From Luteibacter jiangsuensis (GTDB taxonomy: Bacteria > Pseudomonadota > Gammaproteobacteria > Xanthomonadales > Rhodanobacteraceae), in contig NZ_JAAQQR010000005.1 in NCBI RefSeq assembly GCF_011742555.1, positions 186,001-250,000 on the forward strand: DNA of 64,000 bases, in the 5' to 3' direction. Each line of letters opens with the position of its first letter. Position 1 is the stretch's first letter. Made by a program: the position numbers and the translations under genes. Shown piece after piece: positions 1 to 9,561 of this stretch. A model generated the notes under the pieces. It searched no databases and was not told the DNA's origin. It saw only the letters and a list, made by a program, of their open reading frames with translations.

Positions 1-370
1 CTACCGTTTCGAACAGCGCGCAGTTGCCGAAGGTGATGGTGGCCGGGCCGAATTCGCGATGGTGCCCTGCTTCGACCTTGCCGCCGAGTTGCTCGGCCAT
101 GGTCTGCATGCCGTAGCAGATGCCGAGCACCGGCACGCCGAGTTCGAACACCACCTGCGGCGCACGCGGGGATGCGTCTTCGGTGACCGACTCAGGGCCG
201 CCCGAGAGGATGACGCCGCGCGGCGCGAAGCCGCGGATTTCCTCCGGTGCGTGATCCCAGGCCCACACTTCGCAATAGACGCCGATCTCGCGGATGCGGC
301 GGGCGATCAGCTGCGTGTACTGCGAACCGAAGTCGAGGATCAGGATCTTGTCGCTATGGATATCGGTCAT
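1..370 (-). CDS. guaA: GMP synthase (glutamine-hydrolysing), N-terminal part, cut by window edge
   Basis: Only the first 123 or so codons are present; the gene runs off the left edge. The visible part is the class I glutamine amidotransferase domain: it starts [20 protein letters not shown], then shows the oxyanion segment ILSGGPESV and the nucleophile motif GICYGMQ, with the catalytic Cys in GICYG. The family converts XMP to GMP using glutamine and ATP in the cytosol. It lies 90 nt downstream of guaB on the same strand, giving the two-step IMP to GMP pathway in order, although a hairpin with a T-tract lies between them. The ATG at 368-370 is the natural family start. Confidence 0.96.
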   Translation of the reverse strand, partial: MTDIHSDKILILDFGSQYTQLIARRIREIGVYCEVWAWDHAPEEIRGFAPRGVILSGGPESVTEDASPRAPQVVFELGVPVLGICYGMQTMAEQLGGKVEAGHHREFGPATITFGNCALFETV

Positions 371-395
371 CGTGGCAGCCTGCGGATTGAATAGC

Positions 396-428
396 TGAAA
401 AAGCAGAACGCCCACTTGCGGCGGGCGT
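396..428 (-). terminator. Probable rho-independent terminator between guaB and guaA
   Basis: Read on the minus strand downstream of guaB, a stem ACGCCC/GGGCGT (positions 408-428) is followed within a few bases by a run of five T. It could separate guaB from guaA transcription or act as a partial terminator. The stem is short, so confidence is moderate. Confidence 0.5.
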
Positions 429-460
429 CCTGGGTCACCTGGAGCGAGCGCCTGGGCGCA

Positions 461-1915
461 TCAGTCCAGGCGGTAGTTCGGTGCTTCCTTCGTGATCTGG
501 ATGTCGTGCGGATGCGCTTCGCGCACGCCCGCACCGGTCACCTTCACAAACTGGGCCTTGGCGTGGATTTCCTCCACCGTGGCCGCGCCCATGTAACCCA
601 TGGAGGCACGCAGGCCGCCGATGAGCTGATGGATGATGTTGCGCAGCGGCCCGCGGTACGGCACACGGCCTTCGATGCCTTCCGGCACGAGCTTGTCGGC
701 GTCCGCTTCGTCCTGGAAGTAGCGGTCCTTCGAGCCCAGCTGCATGGCGCCGATGGAACCCATGCCACGGTAGCTCTTGTACGAGCGGCCCTGGAACAGT
801 TCGACTTCGCCCGGGGCTTCCTCGGTACCGGCGAACATGGAGCCGAGCATCACCGACGACGCACCGGCGGCCAGCGCCTTGGGAATGTCGCCCGAATAGC
901 GGATGCCGCCGTCGGCGATGAGCGGGATCTCGCCCTTCAGCGCCGTGGCCACGAGATCGATGGAGGTGATCTGCGGCACGCCGATGCCGGTGACGATGCG
1001 GGTGGTGCAGATGGAGCCAGGACCCACACCGACCTTCACGGCGTCGACGCCGGCGTCGAGCAGCGCACGCGCCGCCTCGCCCGTGACGATGTTGCCGGCG
1101 ATGACCTGCACCTGCGGGAAGCGCTTCTTCACCCAGGCAGCACGGTCGATCACGGACTGCGAATGACCGTGCGCGGTGTCCACCACGATGACGTCGACGC
1201 CGGCATCGACCAGCGCTTCCACGCGCTGCTCGGTGTCGCCGGCCACGCCGACGGCGGCGCCCACCACCAGGCGCTCATGCGAGTCCTTGGCGGCGTTGGG
1301 GTTGTCGCGGGCCTTCTGGATGTCCTTCACCGTGATGAGGCCACGGAGCTGGAAACCGTCGTTGACGACCAGGACCTTCTCGATGCGGTTCTTGTGCAGG
1401 AGCTGCAGCACTTCGTCGTGCGAGGCGCCCTCGCCCACCGTGACCAGGCGGTCTTCGCGGGTCATGATGTTGCGCACAGGGTCGTCGTGCTTGCGCTCGA
1501 AACGCAGGTCGCGGCTGGTGACGATGCCGACGAGCTTTTCGCCGTCGACCACCGGCACGCCGGAGATGTTGTGCGCACGGGTCAGCTGGAGCACTTTGCC
1601 GATAGAAGTGTCGGGGCGCACGGTGATGGGATTGCGGATGACGCCGGCTTCGAACTTCTTCACCAGGCGCACTTCGGCGGCCTGCTGCTCGAACGTCATG
1701 TTCTTGTGGATGATGCCGATGCCGCCGTTCTGCGCCATGGTGATGGCAAGGCGGGCCTCGGTGACGGTGTCCATGGCGGCGGACACGATGGGGATGTTCA
1801 GGCGGAGACCGCGCGTGAAGCGCGTCGAGGTGTCCACATCGCGCGGCATGACCGTGGAGTGGCCGGGAACCAGAAACACGTCGTCGTAAGTGAGTGCCTC
1901 GGCAAGGATGCGCAT
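461..1915 (-). CDS. guaB: Inosine-5'-monophosphate dehydrogenase
   Basis: This is a 484-residue protein starting [18 protein letters not shown], the usual length and N-terminus of bacterial IMPDH. The TIM-barrel catalytic domain is interrupted by a CBS pair at roughly residues 93-205. The catalytic loop GPGSICTTR carries the nucleophile Cys near 303, and the flap contains [10 protein letters not shown]. It oxidises IMP to XMP with NAD+, the committed step to GMP, directly upstream of guaA. The reading frame is open further upstream to 2062, but that extension has no family similarity and runs into a palindromic repeat, so the ATG at 1913-1915 is chosen. Confidence 0.97.
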   Translation of the reverse strand: MRILAEALTYDDVFLVPGHSTVMPRDVDTSTRFTRGLRLNIPIVSAAMDTVTEARLAITMAQNGGIGIIHKNMTFEQQAAEVRLVKKFEAGVIRNPITVRPDTSIGKVLQLTRAHNISGVPVVDGEKLVGIVTSRDLRFERKHDDPVRNIMTREDRLVTVGEGASHDEVLQLLHKNRIEKVLVVNDGFQLRGLITVKDIQKARDNPNAAKDSHERLVVGAAVGVAGDTEQRVEALVDAGVDVIVVDTAHGHSQSVIDRAAWVKKRFPQVQVIAGNIVTGEAARALLDAGVDAVKVGVGPGSICTTRIVTGIGVPQITSIDLVATALKGEIPLIADGGIRYSGDIPKALAAGASSVMLGSMFAGTEEAPGEVELFQGRSYKSYRGMGSIGAMQLGSKDRYFQDEADADKLVPEGIEGRVPYRGPLRNIIHQLIGGLRASMGYMGAATVEEIHAKAQFVKVTGAGVREAHPHDIQITKEAPNYRLD

Positions 1916-2010
1916 AGCATTAGTCCCGCGAGTAAATCGCGGCATTATAGCGTGCGTTGCAGCAAAGCGACAGAGCGAGCTGGAAAGCTCACTGTGTGGT
2001 TGCCGGGTTC

Positions 2011-2092
2011 TGTGGGAGCCGGCTGAGCCGGCGATCGCGCGCAGCGGGCCAGCGTGCCGCAAGCACTCATCGCCGCTGAAGCGGCTCCCACA
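2011..2092. repeat. Family A REP pair (inverted) between folD and guaB
   Basis: Two divergent units face each other: TGTGGGAGCCGGCTGAGCCG at the left and the reverse complement of TGTGGGAGCCGCTTCAGCGG at the right, about 80 bp in total. Each unit is itself a GC-rich hairpin. The same unit recurs in at least five other places in the window, which is the behaviour of REP/BIME elements. Here it sits between the 3' end of folD and the 5' end of guaB. Confidence 0.85.
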
Positions 2093-2108
2093 GAGAGCCG
2101 GCTAAACC

Positions 2109-2963
2109 TCAGCCGTCGATCGCTTCGGCAGCTTCGAGCGTGTTTTCCATCAGCGTCGCCACCGTCATCGGGCCGACGCCGCCGGGAACCGGCGTGATCC
2201 ACGAGGCGCGTTCCGCGGCGGCGGCGAATTCCACGTCGCCGACGAGGCGGCCGTCTTCGAGGCGATTGATGCCCACGTCCACCACCACCGCGCCCGGCTT
2301 GACCCATTCGCCCTTCACCAGGCCCGGCTTGCCGGCCGCCACGACGAGGATGTCGGCCTGGCGCACGAAGCTGGCTAGATCCTGGGTGAACTTGTGGCAG
2401 CAAGTCACTGTGCTGCCTGCGATAAGTAGTTCCAGAGCGAGCGGCCGGCCCACGTGATTCGACACCCCGACGATCACGGCATGGCGCCCTCGCACCGGCC
2501 GGTCGGTGTGCCCGAGCAGGGTCATCACACCCTTCGGGGTGCACGGACGCAGGCCGAAGCGGCGCAGCGCAAGACGGCCGACGTTCACCGCCTGGAAACC
2601 GTCCACGTCCTTGCCCGGGTCGATGCGATCGACCAGGGCATCCTCGTCGATATGCTCGGGCAGCGGCGACTGCACGAGGATGCCGTGGACCGCCGGATCG
2701 GCGTTGAGGTTGTCGATGAGGGCGAAGAGCTCGTCCTGCGTGGTCGATGCCGGTAAGTCGTAACCGAACGACTGGAAACCGACCTGCTGGCAAGCGCGGC
2801 GCTTGTTCTTGACGTACACGGCGGAAGCCGGATCGTCGCCCACCAGCACGACGGCGAGGCCGGGCGCGCGGCGACCGTCGGCCACGCGCTTCGCCACACG
2901 GCGGGCGATGTGCTCGAGCAGTTCGTGGGCGATGCGCTTGCCGTCGAGGATACGTGCGGTCAT
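2109..2963 (-). CDS. folD: Bifunctional methylenetetrahydrofolate dehydrogenase/methenyltetrahydrofolate cyclohydrolase
   Basis: The 284-residue product starts [12 protein letters not shown]. It has the FolD signature [14 protein letters not shown], in which the second K of the YxxxK-type pair is catalytic, then the QSPLPEHID segment, the PCTPKGV segment and the Rossmann motif [17 protein letters not shown] that binds NADP. C-terminal [18 protein letters not shown] is classic. The enzyme interconverts 5,10-methylene-, methenyl- and 10-formyl-THF for purine and thymidylate synthesis. Slight oddity: the usual GRSNIVG motif is GVSNHVG. The ATG at 2961-2963 is chosen because the upstream open frame has no FolD similarity. 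Confidence 0.96.
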   Translation of the reverse strand: MTARILDGKRIAHELLEHIARRVAKRVADGRRAPGLAVVLVGDDPASAVYVKNKRRACQQVGFQSFGYDLPASTTQDELFALIDNLNADPAVHGILVQSPLPEHIDEDALVDRIDPGKDVDGFQAVNVGRLALRRFGLRPCTPKGVMTLLGHTDRPVRGRHAVIVGVSNHVGRPLALELLIAGSTVTCCHKFTQDLASFVRQADILVVAAGKPGLVKGEWVKPGAVVVDVGINRLEDGRLVGDVEFAAAAERASWITPVPGGVGPMTVATLMENTLEAAEAIDG

Positions 2964-3049
2964 GGAGGAGTCGCCCTGCGGAAACGCCGCATTATCGCCG
3001 ATAGATGCGGCGGATTGTAGGACGTTCGGGCTTGAATCCTCGCGCCGTC

Positions 3050-3175
3050 GTAGGAGCGCGCCCTGCGCGCGACAGTTTTTCGCGCCATTCTGTGACTTGG
3101 CGCGCCAGCTCCGGGCCACAGCCTCAAAACATGTCGTACCCGACGCGGGCATAAACGCGCAAGGCGCGCTCCTAC
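3050..3175. repeat. Family B palindromic repeat, copy 1
   Basis: A 126-bp element bounded by GTAGGAGCGCGC and its reverse complement. It contains an inner GGCGCGCC palindrome and an AACATGTCG-type segment. Its reverse complement resembles the element at 62953-63059. It fills the divergent gap between folD and the GNAT gene, and its right end lies only 8 bp before the GNAT start codon, so it probably also carries or displaces that gene's upstream signals. Confidence 0.75.
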
Positions 3176-3183
3176 AAGGCGAC

Positions 3184-3783
3184 ATGACCAATAATGCCGA
3201 TATGGCCATCGATACCCTCCCCTATCCCACCGATCTGACCGACGGCGTAGTGACCTTGCGCGCGCATCGCCATGGCGATGCCGAACCCCTTGCCGAGGCC
3301 GTCCGCGAGTCGGTCGACACCGTCGGCCGGTGGCAGGATTGGTGCCATGCCGGGTACGACGCCGCGGATGCCGAGCAGTGGATGGCGCTCGCGAGGAAAT
3401 CCTGGCTGCTGGCCGACGGGTTCGAGATGCTGATCGTCGACGCGAACGCCGGCCGCATCCTCGGCGGCATGGGCGTCAACCAGCGGAACAAGGAGCAGCG
3501 CTTCGCCAACCTGGGATATTGGGTGCGCCAGTCGGAACAGGGGCGCGGCATCGCGACCCGCGCGGGGCGGCTGGCCATCGGCTTCGCATTCGCCTCGGTA
3601 CGGGTCGCCCGGCTGGAAATCGTGGTGGCCGAGCACAACCTGCCCAGCCGCAGGACGGCTGAACGACTTGGAGGCACTTTCGAAGGAATACTTCGCAAAC
3701 GATTGGTTTTAAACGATCAATCGCTTGATTGCGCGATGTACTCGGTGGTTCTGGGCGATCCGGCGGCTGCTGCCGCTCAGTAG
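3184..3783 (+). CDS. GNAT acetyltransferase of the RimJ/RimL type
   Basis: The 199-residue protein has one GNAT domain. It begins with the RimJ/RimL-like [21 protein letters not shown], has the acetyl-CoA pyrophosphate loop [14 protein letters not shown], and ends with the conserved [20 protein letters not shown] segment. Relatives acetylate protein N-termini or small amines in the cytosol; the substrate here cannot be told. Starts at 3184 or in-frame 3202 are both possible. The first is used, since AAGG lies 4 nt before it. It is divergent from folD, with a family B repeat between them. Confidence 0.85.
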   Translation: MTNNADMAIDTLPYPTDLTDGVVTLRAHRHGDAEPLAEAVRESVDTVGRWQDWCHAGYDAADAEQWMALARKSWLLADGFEMLIVDANAGRILGGMGVNQRNKEQRFANLGYWVRQSEQGRGIATRAGRLAIGFAFASVRVARLEIVVAEHNLPSRRTAERLGGTFEGILRKRLVLNDQSLDCAMYSVVLGDPAAAAAQ

Positions 3784-3825
3784 ACATCCACGTCGAGGGA
3801 AGCGCGCGGATGCGCGAGCAGTCCC

Positions 3826-4995
3826 TCAGCCCGCCGCAGCGCACATGCGTTCGAGGTCCCGATACCCCTCGAACATGGCGTCCGCTCCACAGCCCGGGCA
3901 ATGCGGATCGCGGCGCAGGGTCAATTCGCGGAAGCGCATGCCGAGAGCGTCGTAGGTCAGCAGGCGGCCGACCAGGGGCTCCCCGATACCCAGTAGCAGC
4001 TTCAACGCCTCTGTCGCCTGGACGAGACCCACGAGGCCCGGAAGTACACCAAGCACCCCCGCCTCGCTGCAATTTGGCGCATCGGCCGCCGAGGGCGGCT
4101 CCGGGAACAGGCAGCGATAACACGGGGAATCGTCTCGCCTCGGGTCGAAGACGCTCGCCTGCCCCGTGAACCGCTCAATCGCCGCGTACACCACGGGCAT
4201 GCCGAGGCGCCGGGTGGCTGCCGCCAGGAGGTAACGCGTGGCGAAATTGTCGGCGCCATCGATCACGATGTCGTGCTCGCGAAGCAGCGTCTCCACGTTC
4301 TCCGCGCACAGGCGCTCCGGCACAGGCGTTAAGCGCACGCGCGGATTGAGCGCCGCCAAGGTCATGCGGGCAGACTCCGCCTTGCCCAGGCCGACGCGGG
4401 CGTCGGCGTGGATCACCTGGCGATGCAGGTTCGATCGCTCGACGCGGTCGTCGTCGATGAGCGTGATGTGGCCGACGCCGGCGGCGGCAAGGTAGAGCAA
4501 CGCCGGCGAACCGAGGCCGCCGGCACCGATCACGGCGACGCGCGCCGCCGCCAGCTTCGCCTGCCCCGTTTCGCCCACCTGGGGCAGAAGCAGCTGGCGC
4601 GCGTAGCGCTCTGCGGCGTCCGTATCGAGCATGCCTGCGCTCACAGGAAGGCCTGCAGCCTTCCACGCGCCCATGCCGCCCGCCACCGAGGACACGTGGC
4701 GATAGCCCATTCTCTGCAACGCCTCGGCGGCGAGCAGCGAGCGCTGCCCGCTCCCGCAAAGCACGAGAATCTCGCGGTCGCGGTCGGGCTCGGACTGCTC
4801 GATACGAAGTTCGAGGAACCCGCGGGACAGCCCCAGGGCGCCGGCTGGCGTATCGCTGGCCCGCTCGGCGTCCTCGCGCACATCGACAAGGAGTGCTCCT
4901 CGCCCTTGCCGGGCCAATGCCTCGACAGGCGACAACTCGCCCACCGTTGCACGGATCGAAGCAAGCCAACGGTCGCGATCGAGGCCCTCGGTCAT
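3826..4995 (-). CDS. moeB: Rhodanese-MoeB/ThiF fusion (molybdopterin-synthase sulfur-carrier adenylyltransferase)
   Basis: The 389-residue protein has two domains. Residues about 18-118 form a rhodanese domain with active-site Cys80 in LVLCGSGQRS. Residues about 125-389 form an E1-like adenylylating domain with GAGGLGS at 157-163, DGADN near 247-251 and two zinc-binding pairs, CYRC (292/295) and CPGC (366/369). The family adenylates the C-terminal Gly-Gly of MoaD or ThiS; the rhodanese can supply persulfide sulfur. The fusion order is the reverse of eukaryotic MOCS3, where rhodanese is C-terminal. Whether it serves MoaD, ThiS or both cannot be told, and no other Moco or thiamine gene is nearby. 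Confidence 0.9.
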   Translation of the reverse strand: MTEGLDRDRWLASIRATVGELSPVEALARQGRGALLVDVREDAERASDTPAGALGLSRGFLELRIEQSEPDRDREILVLCGSGQRSLLAAEALQRMGYRHVSSVAGGMGAWKAAGLPVSAGMLDTDAAERYARQLLLPQVGETGQAKLAAARVAVIGAGGLGSPALLYLAAAGVGHITLIDDDRVERSNLHRQVIHADARVGLGKAESARMTLAALNPRVRLTPVPERLCAENVETLLREHDIVIDGADNFATRYLLAAATRRLGMPVVYAAIERFTGQASVFDPRRDDSPCYRCLFPEPPSAADAPNCSEAGVLGVLPGLVGLVQATEALKLLLGIGEPLVGRLLTYDALGMRFRELTLRRDPHCPGCGADAMFEGYRDLERMCAAAG

Positions 4996-5088
4996 ACCGG
5001 ACTCCCAGAAATTACTGGCACGAGTATGACATCGGCGACAGCGGCATCGACTGCGGCAAGCCCGCCGACGCCCCCGGAATTCTCCGAC

Positions 5089-6486
5089 TTACTTCTCGCG
5101 CCGCTTCGCGTTGCGGATCATGCGCTGGCGACGGCGCTGCTGGCCTTCCGTAAGCACGTTCTTGCGGCCGGCGAAAGGATTCTCGCCATCGCGGAAATCG
5201 ATGCGCACCGGCGTGCCTTCCAGGCGGAAGCGCTTCCGGAAGAAACCCTCCAGGTAGCGACGATACGCCGGCGCGATGTGCTTGGTACGGCTGCCATGGA
5301 TGACGATGGTGGGCGGGTTCGAGCCGCCCGGATGCGCGTAGCGCAGCTTCGGCGCGTGGCCACGCACCAGCGGCGGCTGGTAGGCCTCGTAGGCCTTCTC
5401 CAGCGTGCGCGTGAGCTCGCTGGAGGACAGTTCCTTCGTGGCCGCCGCATGTGCGCGGATCACCGCCTTCATCAGTTCGCGGAGACCCGAACCGTGCAGC
5501 GCGGAGATGAAAACCGTCTTCGCCCAGTCGGCGAACTGCAGGCGTCGCTCGAGGGCCTTCTGGGTCTGCTCGCGCTGGTAGCTGTCCATGCCGTCCCACT
5601 TGTTCACGGCAATGACGAGCGCCCGGCCTTCCTCGATGGCGTGACCGATGAGCGTGAGGTCCTGGTCAGCCAGATTCTCTCGCGCATCGATCATCACGAT
5701 CGTTACCTGCGACGCAGCAATGGATTGCAACGTCTTGATGACGCTGAACTTCTCCACTGCCTCTTCGACGCGCGAGCGGCGGCGCACCCCGGCGGTGTCC
5801 ACCAGCGTGTAGCGGCGGCCGTCGCGCTCAAGCGGCACCCGGATCGGATCGCGGGTGGTGCCGGCGAGATCGGACACGATAAGGCGGTCTTCACCCAGCA
5901 AGCGATTGATGAGCGTGGACTTGCCCGCGTTCGGTCGGCCCACGATCGCCACGCGAATGCCCTGGTCTTCCAGGGCCGGATCGTCGTCGCGGTCGTCCGG
6001 GAGGTGCGGCAGCGCCTTGGCCACCAGCGTGTCGACGCCGCGGCTGTGCGCCGCCGACATCGGCAGGGTCTCGGCGATGCCGAACGAGGCGAACTCACCC
6101 ATCGCGACCAGCTCGTCCACGCCGTCGGTCTTGTTGACCACGACGATGATCGGCTTGCCGCTGCGGCGAAGCTCCGTGAGGATCGATGCGTCGAGCGGCA
6201 GGATGCCCTCGCGCGCGTCGACCACGAAGACAAGCAGGTTCGCTTCCGAAATGGCGGCGCGAACCTGCTGGGCAGTGAGACCTTCGATACCTTCGTCGCT
6301 TCCCGACAGACCGCCGGTATCCACGACCACGAAAGGCCGCGGACCGAGACGACAGACACCATAGTGTCTGTCGCGGGTGACGCCGGGCATGTCGGCGACG
6401 AGGGCGTCCCTGCTGCGCGTCAACGCGTTGAAGAGGGTCGACTTACCGACGTTGGGGCGGCCGACCAGGGCGACGACGGGCAACAT
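5089..6486 (-). CDS. der: Ribosome-associated GTPase Der (EngA)
   Basis: The 465-residue protein has two consecutive G domains, the hallmark of Der. The first P-loop is GRPNVGKS at 9-16 with NKTD near 118. The second P-loop is GRPNAGKS at 183-190, followed by GTTRDPI, DTAGVRR and NKWD. The C-terminal KH-like domain ends in a basic tail (RRQRMIRNAKRREK). It functions in late assembly of the 50S ribosomal subunit. It lies 21 nt downstream of bamB on the same strand, and the BamB-Der neighbourhood is conserved in gammaproteobacteria. Confidence 0.97.
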   Translation of the reverse strand: MLPVVALVGRPNVGKSTLFNALTRSRDALVADMPGVTRDRHYGVCRLGPRPFVVVDTGGLSGSDEGIEGLTAQQVRAAISEANLLVFVVDAREGILPLDASILTELRRSGKPIIVVVNKTDGVDELVAMGEFASFGIAETLPMSAAHSRGVDTLVAKALPHLPDDRDDDPALEDQGIRVAIVGRPNAGKSTLINRLLGEDRLIVSDLAGTTRDPIRVPLERDGRRYTLVDTAGVRRRSRVEEAVEKFSVIKTLQSIAASQVTIVMIDARENLADQDLTLIGHAIEEGRALVIAVNKWDGMDSYQREQTQKALERRLQFADWAKTVFISALHGSGLRELMKAVIRAHAAATKELSSSELTRTLEKAYEAYQPPLVRGHAPKLRYAHPGGSNPPTIVIHGSRTKHIAPAYRRYLEGFFRKRFRLEGTPVRIDFRDGENPFAGRKNVLTEGQQRRRQRMIRNAKRREK

Positions 6487-6507
6487 GGGGGTACATCATT
6501 CCTTGGA

Positions 6508-7707
6508 TCAGTTCGCCGGGATGCGGTAGGCGCCGATATGGCCCTCGACATCCTCGACGTAGACGGTATCGCCCACCACGAGGGGCTGGGCACGAATGGC
6601 TTTCTTGGACAGTCGCTCGCGAGCCACGATCTTGCCGTCGCTGCTGTCGAGCCAGTGGATGTGGCCGTCGAGATCGCCCACGACCACATAGTTGCCCTGC
6701 ACCGCCGGGCCCGTGAGCCAGCGATACTTCAGGGCGCCCTGCTTCCAGATGTTGGCGCCGCCGGACTTGTCGTAGGCAACCACCTCGGAAACGTCGTCCA
6801 CGCCGAACACGGCATTGCCGTGCACGTCGAGCGAGGTGAAGGTGGACAGCGCGTGGTTCCACAGCGGGCGGCCGCTGGGACCGTCGATGGCCGTCAGCTG
6901 GCCGTGGTAAGCCGCACCGTAGAGGGTGGTGCCATCGAGGACCAGCGCGCCGTCGGCGTCGGAGAGACGGTCGATTTCGGTGCGGCCCTCGCCGGTGGCG
7001 AGCGTCTGCTCCCAGAGCTTCTCGCCGTTGTCGAGGCGCAGCGCCACGAGCTTGCCGGCATCGCTGCCGAAGAACACCACGCCGTTGGCCACCAGGAGGC
7101 GACCGTTGCCGCGCAGGCTGAGCAGCGGCACCTGCGACTGGTCGTATACCCAGCGGCGCTCGCCGGACTTGGCGTCGATGCCGTAGACGCGGCCGTCGTT
7201 CGTGCGGACGACCACGAGGTCGCCGACGATCACCGGCGCGGTGATGACTTCCGAAGACACCTCGGTGGCCCAGCGGCGCTCGCCGTCCTTCGCGTTGATG
7301 CCGTACAGGTGGCCGTCCAGCGTGCCGATGGCCACCAGGTCGCCCGATGCGCCGGGACCGCCGGAGAAGCGGGCGTCTTCGCGCTTGGCGTCGCCCCAGC
7401 CGAACCAGCCGTGCTGGCGGGTGCTCTTCGACCAGAGCTTCTTGCCGGTGGACGCTTCGAACGCGGCGATCTTCCCGTCCGTGCTGGCGGCGTAGAGCAC
7501 GCCATCGGACACAACCGGCCGCATGCGCACGCCGGATTCGGCGGCACCGTCACCGATGCTGGACTTCCACACGCGCTCGACCTTGAGCGTCGGCTCGAAC
7601 TTCTTGTCGAGCGGGGTCGGCGGTTCGACGTTTTCCTTCTTGAACGAATGGCAGCCGGCCAGAACGACCAGCGACGAAGTCAACGCGATTGCCCAGAAAC
7701 GTTTCAT
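6508..7707 (-). CDS. bamB: Outer membrane assembly lipoprotein BamB
   Basis: The 399-residue protein has a lipoprotein signal ending in LAGC, with Cys19 as the lipid-modified residue, followed by repeated beta-propeller blades (recurring GxLYAxxxxG and LWxxx motifs, for example DGKIAAFEASTGKKLWS and DGHLYGINAKDGERRWA). It is the periplasmic scaffold of the BAM complex that inserts beta-barrel proteins in the outer membrane. The start ATG overlaps the stop of the upstream yfgM-like gene (ATGA), so translation is probably coupled. Der follows. Confidence 0.96.
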   Translation of the reverse strand: MKRFWAIALTSSLVVLAGCHSFKKENVEPPTPLDKKFEPTLKVERVWKSSIGDGAAESGVRMRPVVSDGVLYAASTDGKIAAFEASTGKKLWSKSTRQHGWFGWGDAKREDARFSGGPGASGDLVAIGTLDGHLYGINAKDGERRWATEVSSEVITAPVIVGDLVVVRTNDGRVYGIDAKSGERRWVYDQSQVPLLSLRGNGRLLVANGVVFFGSDAGKLVALRLDNGEKLWEQTLATGEGRTEIDRLSDADGALVLDGTTLYGAAYHGQLTAIDGPSGRPLWNHALSTFTSLDVHGNAVFGVDDVSEVVAYDKSGGANIWKQGALKYRWLTGPAVQGNYVVVGDLDGHIHWLDSSDGKIVARERLSKKAIRAQPLVVGDTVYVEDVEGHIGAYRIPAN

Positions 7708-8354
7708 GCACCCTGCTTCCCGGCCACGGCCAGATCATCGAGTTTGGTTTGGACCACACCGCGCTGCGGTGCGCTGTCGCCCATGGCGGCGATGGCGGCC
7801 TGGTAGGCCTTGCGCGCATCGTCGGGACGACCCAGCTTGACCAGCGCGTCGCCACGGAGTTCCTGCGAGAGCGCCACGAACGTCTTGCCGTCCATGCCGT
7901 CCAGGGCGGCAATGGCCTCCTGCGGCTTGCCTTGCGCGTACTTCAGCTGGGCCCCGCGAAACGACACGAGCGCCTTGAGCGTGGAGTCCTTCGCGTGGGC
8001 CTTCGCCCAGTCCAGGTCGCCCGCGGCCTTGTCGAACTGGCCGGCAAGGAGGTTGCGCTGCGCACGTTCGCCCGCGGCGAACACCGACCAGGCGGTGTCC
8101 GAGTAATCCTTGAGCAGGGTTTCGGTGCGCATGTCGATCTCGTTGGTGCGGCTCTGGGCCACGGCAAGCTGCAACGCCGAATATTCGCCGGCCGCGGCCT
8201 GCTCGTGGTTCGCCCGATGCGACTTCCACTGCTGCCAGCCGAAGATCAGCGCCAGGCCCAGGCCGATGCCCACGGCGATCGAGACGCCATTCTTGCGCAG
8301 CCACTGCTGGACGCGTTCGCCCTGTTCGTAGTCGTCGTATACGTCGAATGCCAT
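7704..8354 (-). CDS. yfgM: YfgM-like ancillary SecYEG/BamB-linked tetratricopeptide protein
   Basis: The 216-residue protein starts MAFDVYDDYEQGERVQQWLR, has one transmembrane segment (about residues 22-42, ISIAVGIGLGLALIFGW region), then a soluble helical region of TPR-like repeats rich in Ala and Gln, as in the TPR_21/YfgM family. E. coli YfgM is an inner-membrane protein that sits with SecYEG and periplasmic chaperones. It is directly upstream of bamB with a 4-nt ATGA overlap. The open frame continues to 9062 but that part has no family similarity; the ATG at 8352-8354 gives the expected N-terminus. Confidence 0.88.
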   Translation of the reverse strand: MAFDVYDDYEQGERVQQWLRKNGVSIAVGIGLGLALIFGWQQWKSHRANHEQAAAGEYSALQLAVAQSRTNEIDMRTETLLKDYSDTAWSVFAAGERAQRNLLAGQFDKAAGDLDWAKAHAKDSTLKALVSFRGAQLKYAQGKPQEAIAALDGMDGKTFVALSQELRGDALVKLGRPDDARKAYQAAIAAMGDSAPQRGVVQTKLDDLAVAGKQGA

Positions 8355-8506
8355 GCAATCACCCACTGCGCTCCGCGCAGCAAATCCAAGGGAGGGAACG
8401 AGCCCGCGCCGGCCATCGGCGATGGCGGCACGGATCAATAGGCAAGGATACCCGAAAAGCACGGGCGGGCGGCGCCGCGCGGTGTGCGCACGGCGTGCCG
8501 CGGGGA

Positions 8507-9472
8507 TCAGAGGGCGGTGGGCGAAGCCTTGCCGTCGCGAACGTCGACGCGGAAGCGGGCCACATTGGCACGGCGGAACGAGTCCAGCTGCACCGGCTGC
8601 CCGTCGATCGTCACCTGGGCACCGGTGGCATTGCCGATGCGGACATCGAGCTGGGAGTCGCTGCGGTACGACTTCTGCGTGCCGGCCGGCAGGATCCCAT
8701 ACTCCAGGCGCGAACCGTCGGCCGCCGTGACTTCCACCCAACTGGCGGAAGGCAGGCTCAGCGTGAGGCTGTGCGCGCCCCGTCCGGCTGCGTTGTCGGG
8801 CGTGGGCGCGGCGGACGCCAGCGGGGCCTTGTTGGCCGTGGCGTGGTCGAGCGGCGGGAACATGGCCATGGAGGCCATGAGGGGCTGCTGGTCTTCCACA
8901 CGGGGTTCGCTGGCGGCGGCCGGCTTCGCCTCGGTGGCGGCAACGCTGTCGCCCGCACTGGACGACGGCGCGGCAGGCGCGTCCTGCTGCGCCACCGGCG
9001 TGGCGTCGAGCGGAGAAAGACGCGCCATGTCGCGGTCGAGCGTGCCGCGCACGCCCAGCCACACCATCGGCACGATGATCACCGCCGTCAGCACCACATA
9101 GGTGGCCGCGGTGAGGTAACGCTCGAACAGATAACGGGAATGGGAGACGCCGCCGGTGACGACGAGCTCCGGCTGGCGCGGCGTGAGGCGGGCGAGTTCG
9201 GCCTGGATGGCCTCTTCGTCCACGCCCACATGGCGGCCGTACTTGGTGAGGTATCCGGCGAGGTACACCTGGTAATCGATGCCACCGTATTCGCCGGCCT
9301 CGAGCTGGCGCAGGAGACGCGTCGGCAGGCGCAACGCCTGCCCGCAGGCCTCGATGCTGAAGCCGCGAGCCTCGCGCGCGGCGCGCAACCGGCCACCAAA
9401 GCCGGCTGCGGGCGCTGCGTGGTCGATCAGCACGCGGCCCTCTTCGGCAGGGGCCTCGATTTGCGGATCCAT
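8507..9472 (-). CDS. rodZ: RodZ-type cytoskeletal helix-turn-helix membrane protein
   Basis: About 321 residues. A cytoplasmic HTH domain comes first (GGRLRAAREARGFSIEACGQ, then LRQLEAGEYGGIDYQVYLAG), followed by one transmembrane helix (YVVLTAVIIVPMVWLGV), a linker rich in Ala, Pro and Ser, and a C-terminal beta domain (DUF4115-like) with WVEVTAADGSRLEYG. RodZ links MreB to the wall-elongation machinery. A GGAG lies 6 nt upstream of the ATG at 9470-9472. An in-frame ATG at 9563-9565 would overlap the pilW stop (ATGA) and add 31 residues, so it cannot be excluded. Neighbours pilW-rlmN upstream match conserved synteny. Confidence 0.88.
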   Translation of the reverse strand: MDPQIEAPAEEGRVLIDHAAPAAGFGGRLRAAREARGFSIEACGQALRLPTRLLRQLEAGEYGGIDYQVYLAGYLTKYGRHVGVDEEAIQAELARLTPRQPELVVTGGVSHSRYLFERYLTAATYVVLTAVIIVPMVWLGVRGTLDRDMARLSPLDATPVAQQDAPAAPSSSAGDSVAATEAKPAAASEPRVEDQQPLMASMAMFPPLDHATANKAPLASAAPTPDNAAGRGAHSLTLSLPSASWVEVTAADGSRLEYGILPAGTQKSYRSDSQLDVRIGNATGAQVTIDGQPVQLDSFRRANVARFRVDVRDGKASPTAL

Positions 9473-9561
9473 GACATGCTCCCTGTGTGCGTTCGGCTCG
9501 AGCCCGGCGAACAGGTCCTGTTCGCGTCCGTCCCGACCGGAAGAATTCGAAGATACTGGGG

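Noticed and set aside
416-2026. Long plus-strand ORF of 536 codons opposite guaB
   Set aside because: It is the mirror frame of guaB, His/Arg/Asp-rich with no domain, produced by high GC bias.
4408-7806. Plus-strand ORF of 1132 codons across moeB, der and bamB
   Set aside because: It runs antisense to three genes with clear families and shows only shadow composition.
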